A DNA stretch of 64,000 nt from Microbacterium keratanolyticum (GTDB lineage Bacteria > Actinomycetota > Actinomycetes > Actinomycetales > Microbacteriaceae): contig NZ_JAFBBQ010000001.1 in assembly GCF_016907255.1 (NCBI RefSeq), positions 2,480,001-2,544,000 on the forward strand, written 5' to 3'. Below the pieces are notes generated by a model. That model saw only the letters and a list, made by a program, of their open reading frames with translations. It was not told the origin of the DNA and searched no databases. The translations under genes were made by a program, and so were the position numbers. Every line of letters begins with the position of its first letter. Within the stretch, counting starts at the first letter, position 1. This document shows, piece after piece, positions 28,089 through 36,962 of this stretch.

Positions 28089-28735
28089 GGGGTCTCCGAG
28101 AGGGCGCGAATCTGCGTGGTGAGGGTTGCGGCGAGCTCCGCCGTCGAATCCGCGGAACGCGAACCGTAGAGGAGCACGTAGTCGGGACCGGCCTGCGTGC
28201 CGATCGCGTAGGTGACATTCGCCTGGCCGCGGTCTCCGATCGGGTACACGTCCCAGGTGAGCCCGTCGATCGTGGTCGTGTCCTTCGCGGCGATGCCGTT
28301 GAGACGCTGTGGCGCCCACGAGGAGTCGGAGTCAAACGCCTGCGCGATGCGGATGAACCCGGACTCGTTCTCGGCGGACGGGGCGAGCGTGATGTCCCAG
28401 ACGGCGGGCGATCCGCCCTCCAGCTCGGCCTTGTTCACACGCCAGAAGTCGCCGAGGTCGGGGACGATCGCGGGGCTTCCCACGGTGGATTCGACGTTCG
28501 CCGCGATTGCCGACACATCGATCTCCGGAGCGGCGACGCGTTCGCCGCGCGGCACCATGAGCACGATGATCAGCACCATGCCGAGGGTCACGAGGATCGC
28601 GGCGAGCAGGCTGCGGATTGTCTGACTGGAGCGGTACGCCTTGGTCGCGGCTGCCTTGCGGTCAGCGGTCTCCTGAGGCGTCTCGGGACGGCCGAGCTCG
28701 GCGACGATCGGTGCCGACTTCGGGGTGCGGCTCAT
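28085..28735 (-). CDS. DUF4245-domain membrane-anchored protein
   Basis: 216-residue actinobacterial protein. A basic cytoplasmic N-terminus (about 45 residues, [20 protein letters not shown] region) leads into a single transmembrane helix (about residues 41-59, [19 protein letters not shown]) and an extracytoplasmic domain containing [20 protein letters not shown] near residue 154, the DUF4245 hallmark. Function unknown. It is locked into the operon by four-base overlaps with xseB before it and the carbonic anhydrase after it, a gene order found in several actinobacteria. Confidence 0.87.
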   Translation of the reverse strand: MSRTPKSAPIVAELGRPETPQETADRKAAATKAYRSSQTIRSLLAAILVTLGMVLIIVLMVPRGERVAAPEIDVSAIAANVESTVGSPAIVPDLGDFWRVNKAELEGGSPAVWDITLAPSAENESGFIRIAQAFDSDSSWAPQRLNGIAAKDTTTIDGLTWDVYPIGDRGQANVTYAIGTQAGPDYVLLYGSRSADSTAELAATLTTQIRALSETP

Positions 28736-28995
28736 GAGGAGCTCACCGCCGAGTCACGGGCGGCGTCAAGGCGGCGCTTCGCCCCCAGGAGCCACTGCTC
28801 GCAGCGCTCAGCGAGTGCCTCGCCGCGTTCCCAGAGGGCGAGAGACTGCTCGAGCGTGGGCGCGCCCTGTTCGAGCTCGGCGACGACGCGAACGAGTTCG
28901 TCGCGCGCCTGCTCGAAGGAAAGAGCGGATGCGTCGGAAGGGGTGCTCGCCGGAACGGCAGCGCCCGGCACGGATTCATCGCTCGGCACGGTCAC
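28732..28995 (-). CDS. xseB: Exodeoxyribonuclease VII small subunit
   Basis: 87-residue helical protein that binds XseA in multiple copies to form exonuclease VII, which degrades single-stranded DNA to oligonucleotides. The conserved core is [20 protein letters not shown] and [20 protein letters not shown] (about residues 27-70), ending with [12 protein letters not shown]. The GTG at 28995 is 10 bases after the xseA stop and preceded by AGAGG; GTG 28989 is an alternative with better spacing. Its stop overlaps the DUF4245 start. Confidence 0.92.
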   Translation of the reverse strand: MTVPSDESVPGAAVPASTPSDASALSFEQARDELVRVVAELEQGAPTLEQSLALWERGEALAERCEQWLLGAKRRLDAARDSAVSSS

Positions 28996-29005
28996 ACCCT
29001 CTATC

Positions 29006-30310
29006 TTACCGGCGGCCATCGACATCGCCGCCGCCCGCTTCCGCGGTGAGGTCCCCCTCCGACGTGGCGCGGAACGAACCGTGTTCGACCGTCACGGTGA
29101 TGGCGGTGCCCGCGGGAGCATCCGCCGAATCGCGCAGGATCGCGCCATCCGCGCGCTGCGCGATCGCATACCCCCGAGCCAGCGTCGCCGCGGGGGAGAG
29201 CGCGCGCAGCGACGCGCGCAGCTCGGCCGTGCGACGACTGCCGCCCTCGATGGCACGGGTGAGCGCATCGCGACTCCGGGCCGACAGCAGGAAGATCTCC
29301 TGTGCGCGCTGCTCGATGATCGGCTCCGGCGAGCGCAGCACGGGCCGGGAGCGCAGCTGGTCCAGCTGGGCGATGTCGTGCGCGATCCGCTGCGACAGAC
29401 GAGTCGTCGCGCGCGAGCGCAGCTGGGCGATCAGGGCGCGCTGCTCGCCGACATCCGGCACCACGCGTTTCGCGGCATCCGTGGGCGTCGATGCCCGCAG
29501 GTCGGCGACGTCATCGAGCAGCGGGTGGTCGTTCTCGTGTCCGATCGCGCTCACGATCGGGGTGGATGCCGCCGCGACGGCACGCACGAGCAGTTCGTCG
29601 CTGAACCCCAGGAGGGTCTGCGGGTCTCCGCCACCGCGGGCGATGATGATGACGTCGACGTCAGGGTCTGCGTCGAGCTTTGCGAGCGCGGCGAGCGTCT
29701 CCGGCACGCAGCGGTCGCCCTGCACCGCGGCGTACTCGGTGCGGAATCGCACCTGAGGCCAGCGCAGCTCGGAATTGCGATGGACGTCTTTCTCGGCGTC
29801 GGACTTCTCGCCCGTGATGAGCCCGATAACGTGGGGGAGGAAGGGCAACGGACGCTTACGGGCCGGATCGAACAGTCCCTCGCGCCGCAGGTCGGCGCGC
29901 AGCTTCTCCAGGCGCTCCAGCTGATCGCCGAGTCCCACGTGCTTCATCGCCGAGACGGTGAAGCTGAAATCGCCGGCCTTGACGAAATAGTCGGCCTTGA
30001 CCGCCGCGACGACGTGGTCGCCGATCCCGAGGTCGGAGGGGATGCGCCCGCGCACGCTCGACCAGATGCGGATCGAGATCGTGGCATCCGACTGCGTGTC
30101 TTTCAGCCGCGCGAAGACGGCGCCGGCGCGCACGTTCCAGGATGTGATCTCGCCCTCGACCCACACCGTGTTCCACCGGCTCACGAAGTCACGGATCGTG
30201 CCGTTGAGGCGGGCGACCGACGTCGGTGCCTCCGCGGTGGAATCGCGGGGCGCGACGGAATCGGCCGGCGGAGCCTCGCCTGCGATCGATTCGGGTTCGA
30301 AAGTCGTCAC
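29006..30310 (-). CDS. xseA: Exodeoxyribonuclease VII large subunit
   Basis: 434-residue catalytic subunit of exonuclease VII, used in DNA repair and recombination. The N-terminal OB fold includes [20 protein letters not shown] (residues about 38-57); the catalytic region includes [14 protein letters not shown] near residue 170 and [20 protein letters not shown] near residue 222, then [14 protein letters not shown] coiled-coil stalk follows. GTG at 30310 is chosen from GAAAGG upstream and because longer frames would run into the divergent ispH. It leads a five-gene operon running to fumC. Confidence 0.95.
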   Translation of the reverse strand: MTTFEPESIAGEAPPADSVAPRDSTAEAPTSVARLNGTIRDFVSRWNTVWVEGEITSWNVRAGAVFARLKDTQSDATISIRIWSSVRGRIPSDLGIGDHVVAAVKADYFVKAGDFSFTVSAMKHVGLGDQLERLEKLRADLRREGLFDPARKRPLPFLPHVIGLITGEKSDAEKDVHRNSELRWPQVRFRTEYAAVQGDRCVPETLAALAKLDADPDVDVIIIARGGGDPQTLLGFSDELLVRAVAAASTPIVSAIGHENDHPLLDDVADLRASTPTDAAKRVVPDVGEQRALIAQLRSRATTRLSQRIAHDIAQLDQLRSRPVLRSPEPIIEQRAQEIFLLSARSRDALTRAIEGGSRRTAELRASLRALSPAATLARGYAIAQRADGAILRDSADAPAGTAITVTVEHGSFRATSEGDLTAEAGGGDVDGRR

Positions 30311-30397
30311 CGCGCGAGCCTTTCTGCTGATCTGGCGGGGATGGATGCTGCGCGCGGACTCCGCCTCTGCACAGGTGGGCGCAGATACACTCAAAGA

Positions 30398-31468
30398 GTG
30401 ACTTCTACAGCTGTTTCGCTTCCTCTCCCGCGCGTTCCTCGTGTTCGAGGAGCGGCGGCACCGAAGCGCCTTCAGGATAACCCGGTGGTCGGACAGAAGC
30501 GGGTGCTGCTGGCAGCGCCCCGTGGCTACTGCGCGGGTGTGGACCGCGCTGTCGTCGCCGTCGAGAAGGCTCTCCAGCGCTATGGCGCTCCGGTCTATGT
30601 GCGCAAGCAGATCGTGCACAACATCCACGTCGTCACCGAGCTTGAAGCACAGGGGGCGATCTTCGTCGAGGAGGTCGACGAGGTTCCCGAGGGTGCCCAC
30701 GTCGTCTTCAGTGCGCACGGCGTCTCACCTGCCGTCGTCAGCGCCGCAGCAGATCGCGGCCTGCACGCGATCGATGCGACCTGCCCGCTCGTCACGAAGG
30801 TGCACCGTGAGGCGGTCCGCTTCGCCCGCGACGACTTCGAGATCCTACTGATCGGACATGAGGGGCACGAAGAGGTCGAGGGCACCGCGGGTGAGGCCCC
30901 GGATCACGTCACGATCGTGAACTCACCCGACGAGGCCGACACCGTCCAGGTGAAGGATCCGTCGAAGGTCGTCTGGCTGTCGCAGACGACGCTGTCGGTG
31001 GACGAGACCATGGAGACCGTGAACCGCCTGCGTGAGCGCTTCCCGGAACTGCACAATCCACCGTCTGATGACATCTGCTACGCCACGCAGAACCGCCAGG
31101 TCGCGATCAAGAAGGTTGCGGCGAATGCCGACCTCGTGATCGTCGTCGGATCGGCGAACTCGTCCAACAGCGTGCGTCTGGTCGAAGTCGCGCTGGAGTA
31201 CGGAGCCAAAGCGGCATATCGTGTCGACTATGCGGAGGAGATCCAGCAGGACTGGCTCGACGGCGTGGCCACGGTGGGCGTGACCAGCGGGGCCTCGGTG
31301 CCCGAGGTGCTCGTCGAAGAGGTGCTGGAAGCCCTGGCGGGTGCCGGCTACGGGGATGTCTCCGAAGTGCGCACCGCCGAAGAGGATCTGATCTTCTCGC
31401 TTCCCAAGGAACTGCGTCAGAACCAGGCCGGAGACGACCGGCCGCTGGGTGGGCGGATCACCCGGTGA
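30398..31468 (+). CDS. ispH: 4-hydroxy-3-methylbut-2-enyl diphosphate reductase
   Basis: 356-residue iron-sulfur enzyme for the last step of the MEP pathway, reducing HMBPP to IPP and DMAPP. The three cluster cysteines are Cys45 ([11 protein letters not shown]), Cys129 ([12 protein letters not shown]) and Cys227 ([11 protein letters not shown]); His74 and His107 and the SAxHG motif FSAHGVSP bind substrate. The start GTG is 6 bases downstream of TACACT (30386-30391), a leaderless arrangement, which adds a 30-residue basic N-terminus usual in this group. It is divergent from xseA and its stop overlaps the iclR start (GTGA). Confidence 0.96.
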   Translation: MTSTAVSLPLPRVPRVRGAAAPKRLQDNPVVGQKRVLLAAPRGYCAGVDRAVVAVEKALQRYGAPVYVRKQIVHNIHVVTELEAQGAIFVEEVDEVPEGAHVVFSAHGVSPAVVSAAADRGLHAIDATCPLVTKVHREAVRFARDDFEILLIGHEGHEEVEGTAGEAPDHVTIVNSPDEADTVQVKDPSKVVWLSQTTLSVDETMETVNRLRERFPELHNPPSDDICYATQNRQVAIKKVAANADLVIVVGSANSSNSVRLVEVALEYGAKAAYRVDYAEEIQQDWLDGVATVGVTSGASVPEVLVEEVLEALAGAGYGDVSEVRTAEEDLIFSLPKELRQNQAGDDRPLGGRITR

Positions 31469-32226
31469 GCGCGCGCGAGACGGAGGCCGCGACCCTGATC
31501 GGGTCAGTACAGCGTGCGCTCCGTCTCGTGGACATCGTCGCGAACTCGGCACGGCCGATTCCTGTCAAAGCACTCGCCACGGCGACATCCCTGACGCCGG
31601 GTACCACGTACAACCTCACCCGCACCCTCATCCATGAGGGCTACCTGCAGGCGCAGCCCGACGGTCTCATTCTCGGTCCGCGCTTCCCGAGTCTGTATGA
31701 GGGGCGGGATGCGCGCGGAGTCTTTCTCGCGCGGGTGCGGGCCGCGCTCAACACCATTACGGATGAGATCGGCGCCACCGCGTACCTGTCGCGCTTCGAC
31801 GACGGCGAGGTGCACCTGATCGACGTCGTCGATGCCGTGCACGACCCCCGTGTGGAGTTCTGGGTGGGCATGGAAGACAGTGCGCATGCGACAGCCCTGG
31901 GCAAGCAGATCCTTTCCGTGGTGCCTGAGGGCGAGCGCCTGGACTACCTGTCGCGGCATCCGCTCGCGGAGCTCACCCCGAGAACGGTCAGTGATCGCCG
32001 ACTTCTGCTGGCGCAACTTGATCACTCAAAGGGGTGGGTTGTCGAGCAGGGCGAGTACTCCATCGGCACGACGTGTCTTGCCGTTCCGGTGATCGCGCCC
32101 GGCGTCACCGCGTCACTGGCGATCTCGCTGCGTGAAGATCGACGACCGGTGGACCCCGAGATCATCGCGAAGCTGCAGGCCGTCGCCCGGACCCTGGCTT
32201 TCGAGCTCGGTGCCACGCAGCTGTAG
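31465..32226 (+). CDS. IclR-family transcriptional regulator
   Basis: 253-residue regulator with an N-terminal winged helix ([20 protein letters not shown], then [20 protein letters not shown], about residues 10-55) and a C-terminal IclR ligand-binding domain (from about residue 80; [20 protein letters not shown] near 137, [13 protein letters not shown] near 197). It is translationally coupled to ispH by a GTGA overlap, which is unexpected for a regulator of catabolism; it may be an autonomous gene using ispH transcription. The effector is unknown. A palindrome at 32304-32313 just downstream is a possible binding site. Confidence 0.9.
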   Translation: MSARETEAATLIGSVQRALRLVDIVANSARPIPVKALATATSLTPGTTYNLTRTLIHEGYLQAQPDGLILGPRFPSLYEGRDARGVFLARVRAALNTITDEIGATAYLSRFDDGEVHLIDVVDAVHDPRVEFWVGMEDSAHATALGKQILSVVPEGERLDYLSRHPLAELTPRTVSDRRLLLAQLDHSKGWVVEQGEYSIGTTCLAVPVIAPGVTASLAISLREDRRPVDPEIIAKLQAVARTLAFELGATQL

Positions 32227-32291
32227 GCCGCGCGCCGGTGTTCACTATCTGAAGAAACGCGCTCCCCATCTCCGCTCGGAGCCGATATCTT

Positions 32292-32385
32292 TAGAATGGC
32301 GGTTGGTATACCATCGCCGAGACACACAGCGCAGGCGTCCCCAGCGTCAGCGCTCTGGCCCCGAGGAGTCCCCAACCCTCGGGGC
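32292..32385 (+). ncRNA. Possible small structured RNA or attenuator between iclR and the next membrane protein gene
   Basis: The 220-base gap holds a candidate -10 box TAGAAT (32292-32297), a perfect palindrome TGGTATACCA (32304-32313), a small hairpin around CCAGCG-TCAG-CGCT (from about 32341) and a 9-bp terminator-like stem GCCCCGAGG / CCTCGGGGC (32358-32366 and 32377-32385) with the C-rich loop AGTCCCCAAC, followed by T-rich ATCGTCTTGTC. The downstream gene has its own -10 box at 32435, so this unit seems separate. I could not match it to a known RNA family. Confidence 0.35.
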
Positions 32386-32446
32386 ATCGTCTTGTCTGCG
32401 TGGACCTCCGAGCGACCGCACAGCGCACTCTCGCTACGATGAGCCG

Positions 32447-32977
32447 GTGTCTGATTCCCGACCGCAGTACGGCGAGTACGCAACCCCAGAAGAGCAGAGC
32501 CGGCGTGCAGGGCGAGGCCTTGTATCCCCGGCGCCCGAGGCCGTTCTGTCGCCGGTTCCGGATGCGGTGGCCCCTGTGTCCTCGGAAGTACCGGCACCAC
32601 GCAGGCGACCGTTTGACCGACTGTTGACGATCATGCTCCTCGCCTACGGGCTGGTGACGGTGATCATGTCTGCGATCTCGTATCTCGACGTCGCGAGCGT
32701 CATGAACGAGAGCATGCGGATGCTCGGAATCGACGGCGAGTTCACGAACTATGGGCAGGGCAAGATCTGGGGAGTCGTGGCCGGAATCGTGCTGATCGTC
32801 GGATGGATGCTCACCGCCGCGATGTCGGTGCTGCGGCTGCGCAGCGGACGCCTCACCTGGTGGGTGCCGGTTGCCGGCGCTGTCGTCTTCACACTGCTTG
32901 CCGCCGCCGCTCTGACGGTGCCGATGTTCGGCGACCCCGCTTTCGCGGCCTATCTGTCGCGCGCGGCGGGAAGCTGA
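32447..32977 (+). CDS. Membrane protein with three predicted transmembrane helices (DUF6264-like)
   Basis: 176-residue protein. The first 60 residues are polar and proline-rich (SDSRPQYGEYATPEEQSRRA; VPAPRRRPFDR). Three hydrophobic segments follow, near residues 62-82 (LLTIMLLAYGLVTVIMSAIS), 105-126 (WGVVAGIVLIVGWMLTAAMS) and 137-158 (WVPVAGAVVFTLLAAAALTV). It resembles the DUF6264 proteins common in Microbacteriaceae, an identification from memory. The GTG start is 6 bases after TACGAT (32435-32440), so the message is probably leaderless. Function unknown. Confidence 0.78.
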   Translation: MSDSRPQYGEYATPEEQSRRAGRGLVSPAPEAVLSPVPDAVAPVSSEVPAPRRRPFDRLLTIMLLAYGLVTVIMSAISYLDVASVMNESMRMLGIDGEFTNYGQGKIWGVVAGIVLIVGWMLTAAMSVLRLRSGRLTWWVPVAGAVVFTLLAAAALTVPMFGDPAFAAYLSRAAGS

Positions 32978-33021
32978 CCGACGCGCCAGGAAGCGCGGGG
33001 GACCACCGGTAGCCTCGAAGG

Positions 33022-34251
33022 ATGCCAGCCGAACACGTCGCCTTCCATGTCGTTTACGTCTCGATCGAATCTGCCGCAGACGATGCCACGGCGACAGCCG
33101 AGAGAATCCTGCGCGACGAACGCGTTCTCGCGGGCGTGCGCGCTGCCGACGGCGGCGATGCGCTGGCGCTGATCCCCGTCACGGAAGACGGCACCGTGAT
33201 CGCGCTGGATGCCGAGGGCCGCCTGCGCTTCGACCTATCGGACAGGCGCCTGCGCGAGGCGTTCGCGGCGGAAGGGATCATCCTGCGCCTTGGCGTGGAC
33301 GAGCGGGCCGGCGATCCCGGCGACGGAGGGCCTCTTTCTCCGGATCCGAGCGACAGCGTTGACGATTTCGCAGGCGCGGAGGAGATCCCTGCGCACCTTC
33401 TGGCGGAACCTGAACCGGTGCGCGTCGCCGAGTTCTCCCGCCGCAGTGCCTGGGCGGCGCGGATCACGGCGCATCTTATCGGCGCCCCCGTGCACTACCG
33501 CGAGTCCGGCACCTGGTCGCTCTATCGGTATGCCACGGACCGTGCGCACATGGCCCTCTCCGGCAGTCGCGCGGACGGTGCGATCATCGAGCTCAACATT
33601 CCGCAGCGTGGGCCGATGCAGTACGACGAAGCCTGGGTCGAGGTGACCTCTCCTGCGTCCCCTACGGGGATGTTCTGGCCGAACAGTCAGCGCCTCACGC
33701 GTCCCGTGCTCGATGTGTCGACGATCGCGGTGCCGGAGAGCGCCGAACTCTACCGGCGCATGCTCGTCGAAGCCGACGGCACTCAGGACGAACTCGCTGG
33801 CCTGAGCGGCGGCGTGGGCGTGGATCAGGTTGCGGCGCTGCGCGCCTGCACGCCCGAGGCGATCGGCGGTGTGCCGGGCGAAGTGGAGCGGCTGCGTGCC
33901 TTCCTCACGGCCTTCGGTGTCCCTTCCGAGCTCATCGATGCGGCGCTCGCCGAGGAACCCGGGGGAGAGGTGTTCACCGGCCGTGGGTGGGGACAGGTGA
34001 TCGGAGACCTCCTGCTGAGCGGCTGGAGCGAGACCGTGCCGCTCACCCGCAGACAGCGCCCCCTCGTTCGCGCCGCACGCTGGGTGCGTCAGCGGCCACT
34101 CCTGGGAGCAGCGATCAGCACGAGCGAGCTCGCCGGCGGCGTCGCCTTGACGCGCTCGCGCTCGAAGGTTGCTCGAGGGTTCGGCGTGGTGCTCGTCATC
34201 GACGCGCTCATCGACCTCGTCATCTGGGCGGTGCGGATGCGACGCCGCTGA
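33022..34251 (+). CDS. Protein of unknown function, 409 residues, C-terminal membrane segment
   Basis: I do not recognise a family. Residues 1-90 form an alpha/beta domain starting AEHVAFHVVYVSIESAADDA; 90-125 is acidic and Pro/Gly-rich; 135-240 has WAARITAHLIGAPVHYRESG and a beta-rich stretch ending SPTGMFWPNSQRLT; 265-345 is helical; the last 20 residues before the end (GFGVVLVIDALIDLVIWAV) form a likely membrane segment followed by RMRRR. A TAGCCT -10 box at 33010-33015 lies 6 bases before the ATG, supporting the start and a leaderless transcript. It ends in front of a strong terminator. Confidence 0.75.
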   Translation: MPAEHVAFHVVYVSIESAADDATATAERILRDERVLAGVRAADGGDALALIPVTEDGTVIALDAEGRLRFDLSDRRLREAFAAEGIILRLGVDERAGDPGDGGPLSPDPSDSVDDFAGAEEIPAHLLAEPEPVRVAEFSRRSAWAARITAHLIGAPVHYRESGTWSLYRYATDRAHMALSGSRADGAIIELNIPQRGPMQYDEAWVEVTSPASPTGMFWPNSQRLTRPVLDVSTIAVPESAELYRRMLVEADGTQDELAGLSGGVGVDQVAALRACTPEAIGGVPGEVERLRAFLTAFGVPSELIDAALAEEPGGEVFTGRGWGQVIGDLLLSGWSETVPLTRRQRPLVRAARWVRQRPLLGAAISTSELAGGVALTRSRSKVARGFGVVLVIDALIDLVIWAVRMRRR

Positions 34252-34278
34252 GTCTGCATCGCGCACTTCTGCACGCGA

Positions 34279-34326
34279 GAAGACGGATGCCCCGCTCCTG
34301 AGCTCAGGAGCGGGGCATCCGTCTTC
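34279..34326. terminator. 48-base perfect palindromic terminator between convergent genes
   Basis: Bases 34279-34326 read the same on both strands: a 24-base arm beginning GAAGACGGATGCCCCGCTCC mirrored without mismatch through TGAGCTCA. It begins 28 bases after the stop of the unknown gene at 33022 and ends 14 bases before the fba stop on the other strand, so it should terminate both. With no unpaired centre, the RNA loop must come from opening the TGAGCTCA core. Confidence 0.85.
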
Positions 34327-34339
34327 GTGGTGAGCGAAC

Positions 34340-35368
34340 TCAGCTCTTGGACTGGCCGTACGAGCCCAGCTGCTTCGTCGACTCGACGATGCGAGCGGCC
34401 ATCGCCGTCTCGGCGACCTTGCCCCAGGCGCGGGGGTCATAGAGCTTCTTGTTGCCGACCTCGCCGTCGACCTTCAGGACGCCGTCGTAGTTCTTGAACA
34501 TGTAGTCGGCGATCGCACGCGTGTAGGCGTACTGCGTGTCGGTGTCGATGTTCATCTTGATGACACCGTTCGCGACGGCGAGAGCGATCTCTTCGTCGGT
34601 CGAACCCGAACCGCCGTGGAAGACGAGGTCAAGGGGCTTCGGGCCGGTGCCGTACTTCGCGGCGACCTCGGCCTGGATCTCGCCCAGGAGCTCGGGGCGC
34701 AGCTTGACGCCACCCGGCTTGTAGACGCCGTGCACGTTGCCGAAGGTCAGAGCGGCGATGTAGCGGCCCTGCTCGCCGAGGCCCAGAGCCTGAACGGCCT
34801 GGTCGACGTCAGCGAAGGTCGTGTACAGGGCGTCGTTCGAACCCTCGTGGGCAACGCCGTCTTCCTCGCCGCCGACGACACCGATCTCGACCTCGAGGAT
34901 CGCGTTGATGTTCTTCATGCGGGGGAGCAGCGTCTGCGCGATCTCGATGTTCTCAGCGAGGGGAACGGCCGAGCCATCCCACATGTGCGACTGGAAGATC
35001 GGGTTGCGGCCCGCCTTGACCTCTTCCTCAGAGGCGGCGATGAGCGGCTCGACGAAGCCGGCCAGCGCGTCTTTCGGGCAGTGGTCGGTGTGCAGGGCCA
35101 CCGTGATGGGGTAGTTCTTGGCGACCTCGGTCGCGTAGCGCGCGAAGGCGAGAGCGCCGGTTGCGCGCGCCTTGACGGTGTGGCCGGCGAAGTAGTCGGC
35201 ACCACCGGTCGTGACCTGGATGATGCCGTCGGATCCGGCCTCGGTCAGTCCCTGGAGGACGGAGTTGATCGTCTGCGAGCTGGAGACGTTGAACGCGGGG
35301 TAGGCGAAACCGCCGGCCTTCGCGCGGTCGAGCATCTCTGCGTACTGATCCGGGGTTGCAACGGGCAT
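34340..35368 (-). CDS. fbaA: Class II fructose-bisphosphate aldolase
   Basis: 342-residue zinc-dependent aldolase of glycolysis/gluconeogenesis, splitting fructose 1,6-bisphosphate into DHAP and glyceraldehyde 3-phosphate. The zinc/catalytic motif VALHTDHCPKDALAGF is near residue 94, a second metal-site region is EVEIGVVGGEEDG near residue 160, and LVFHGGSGSTDEEI near residue 248 and IKMNIDTDTQYA near residue 270 complete the site. A TAGAGT box (complement of 35411-35416) would give a leader of about 36 bases carrying the hairpin GGGGGTtgACCCCC at its 5' end. Divergent from glpX. Confidence 0.97.
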   Translation of the reverse strand: MPVATPDQYAEMLDRAKAGGFAYPAFNVSSSQTINSVLQGLTEAGSDGIIQVTTGGADYFAGHTVKARATGALAFARYATEVAKNYPITVALHTDHCPKDALAGFVEPLIAASEEEVKAGRNPIFQSHMWDGSAVPLAENIEIAQTLLPRMKNINAILEVEIGVVGGEEDGVAHEGSNDALYTTFADVDQAVQALGLGEQGRYIAALTFGNVHGVYKPGGVKLRPELLGEIQAEVAAKYGTGPKPLDLVFHGGSGSTDEEIALAVANGVIKMNIDTDTQYAYTRAIADYMFKNYDGVLKVDGEVGNKKLYDPRAWGKVAETAMAARIVESTKQLGSYGQSKS

Positions 35369-35479
35369 GGAATCTCCTGTGCTGAGAAGCGGGGGTCAAC
35401 CCCCACTCTACCGGCGCAGAATTGCGGGTTTCACGGGGTCCATCGCGAGGAGGGGAGGCGAGATCTTCGCGTGTGGCAA

Positions 35480-35491
35480 GAATCGCGATTC
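35480..35491. promoter_or_regulatory. Palindrome in the fbaA-glpX divergent region
   Basis: GAATCGCGATTC is a perfect 12-bp palindrome located about 60 bases upstream of the glpX -10 box TAGTCT (35541-35546) and about 65 bases upstream of the fbaA -10 box. It is central in the 184-base region between the two genes. A shared regulator of the opposing enzymes could bind here; this is inference from position only. Confidence 0.4.
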
Positions 35492-35552
35492 CTTCGCCGA
35501 TCGAGCGCGGAAAACGTCCGGTCTCTGCGCATGAGTCGCCTAGTCTGGCGGC

Positions 35553-36539
35553 ATGGTGAGTCTGACGGCCGATCTGAGCCCCCTGCGTCCTGACCGTAAT
35601 CTCGCGCTCGAACTCGTGCGCGCGACGGAGGCCGCGGCCATCCGCGCCGTTCCCTTCATCGGTCGCGGCGCCAAGGAGGCCGCGGACGGTGCAGCCGTCG
35701 ACGCGATGCGTGCTTTCCTCGGCACCGTGGACTTCGACGGCCAGGTCGTGATCGGCGAGGGCGAGAAGGATGACGCCCCCATGCTCTTCAACGGCGAGAA
35801 GGTCGGCACCGGGCGCGGCCCGGCGTGCGACATCGCGGTGGATCCGATCGACGGTACGTCACTGACGGCTGCGGGTCGCCAGAACGCGCTTTCCGTGATT
35901 GCGGTCTCGGACCGCGGCACGATGCTCGATGCGTCCAGCGTCTTCTATATGGACAAGCTGGTCACCGGCCCCGCCGGCGTCGGCGTGGTCGACATCCGTC
36001 TGCCGATCGGTGAGAACATCCGCCGCCTCTCGGCCGCACTGGAGAAGCCGGTCGATGAGATCGTCGTCTCGGTGCTCAACCGTCCGCGCCACGAGCAGTT
36101 GATCCAGGAGATCCGGGATGCCGGTGCCGGAACCCGGCTGATGTCCGATGGCGATGTCGCCGGCGGGATCAACGCGGCGCGTCATGGCGCTCGCACCGAC
36201 ATGTGCGTGGGGATCGGCGGCAGCCCGGAGGGCATCGTGACGGCCTGTGCGATCAAGGCGCTGGGCGGGCACATCCAGGGTCGTCTCTGGCCACGCGATG
36301 ATGAGGAGCGCCAGCGGGGGATCGACGCGGGTCTCGATCTGGACAAGGTCTACGAGGCCGATGATCTGGTCCGGGGAAACAACACCATCTTCGTGGCGAC
36401 GGGCGTCACCGACGGTCAGCTGGTCGCGGGCGTGCGCCGCGAGAACGGCTACGTGTACACGGAGAGCGTCGTCCTGCGCGGTGCATCGGGAACTCTTCGT
36501 CGCGTGAACTCGGAGCACCTCGTCTCGAAGTGGCTCTGA
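35553..36539 (+). CDS. glpX: Class II fructose-1,6-bisphosphatase
   Basis: 328-residue gluconeogenic phosphatase removing the 1-phosphate from fructose 1,6-bisphosphate. It belongs to the inositol-phosphatase superfamily with the metal-binding motifs VIGEGEKDDAPMLFNGEKVG (about residues 67-86) and IAVDPIDGTSLTAAGR near residue 95, and the substrate region SDGDVAGGINAA near residue 200. Actinobacteria generally rely on this GlpX-type enzyme. The ATG follows TAGTCT by 6 bases, implying a leaderless mRNA. It is divergent from the aldolase gene, which acts on the same metabolite. Confidence 0.97.
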   Translation: MVSLTADLSPLRPDRNLALELVRATEAAAIRAVPFIGRGAKEAADGAAVDAMRAFLGTVDFDGQVVIGEGEKDDAPMLFNGEKVGTGRGPACDIAVDPIDGTSLTAAGRQNALSVIAVSDRGTMLDASSVFYMDKLVTGPAGVGVVDIRLPIGENIRRLSAALEKPVDEIVVSVLNRPRHEQLIQEIRDAGAGTRLMSDGDVAGGINAARHGARTDMCVGIGGSPEGIVTACAIKALGGHIQGRLWPRDDEERQRGIDAGLDLDKVYEADDLVRGNNTIFVATGVTDGQLVAGVRRENGYVYTESVVLRGASGTLRRVNSEHLVSKWL

Positions 36540-36565
36540 GCGGCGCCGGCGGGCTCGTTTCGTTA

Positions 36566-36581
36566 CGGAGTCGGAACTCCG
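36566..36581 (+). terminator. Hairpin downstream of glpX
   Basis: CGGAGT-CGGA-ACTCCG forms a 6-bp stem with a four-base loop 26 bases after the glpX stop and before the next promoter region (CACAAT at 36610-36615). It is modest in length, so its role as a terminator is only likely. Confidence 0.45.
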
Positions 36582-36685
36582 ATCCGCAGGCTTCAGGACC
36601 TATTCAGCCGCGTCCCTGGCACAATGGAACGGATCTATCACGACAGTGATGCCTGCCCAGGGGCGTCGCGAGAGGGGTGCGCGGA

Positions 36686-36898
36686 ATGGCTTCGGAGAAC
36701 ATCTACCGTCAGACCAACATCAGCGACACCGGTACCGTCACGGTGATCGAGATGGACGCCGCCCGACGCACCGACGTGCTGTTCCGTGTGCGCCGTGATG
36801 AGGGGCACGAGGTCAACGCCTGGTGGCTGATCGGCGCCTTCGTCGCGTTCTCGTCGGCGGTCGTGATGCTGCTGAGCTTCATGCCGGGCGGTGCCTGA
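36686..36898 (+). CDS. Small single-pass membrane protein, unknown function
   Basis: 70-residue protein beginning ASENIYRQTNISDTGTVTVI, with a soluble N-terminal half and one transmembrane segment (about residues 46-64, WWLIGAFVAFSSAVVMLLSF). GAGAGGGG about 10 bases before the ATG supports this start over GTG 36677. A CACAAT -10-like box at 36610-36615 and the inverted repeat ATCAC-gaca-GTGAT (36637-36650) lie in the leader, suggesting regulation. No homologue is recognised from sequence alone. Confidence 0.7.
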   Translation: MASENIYRQTNISDTGTVTVIEMDAARRTDVLFRVRRDEGHEVNAWWLIGAFVAFSSAVVMLLSFMPGGA

Positions 36899-36962
36899 GG
36901 ACTGAGAGGTCGTCGCTGCGCTTTGCTCAGCGACGTGCTGCTCTCTGCTCAGCGACTCAGCG

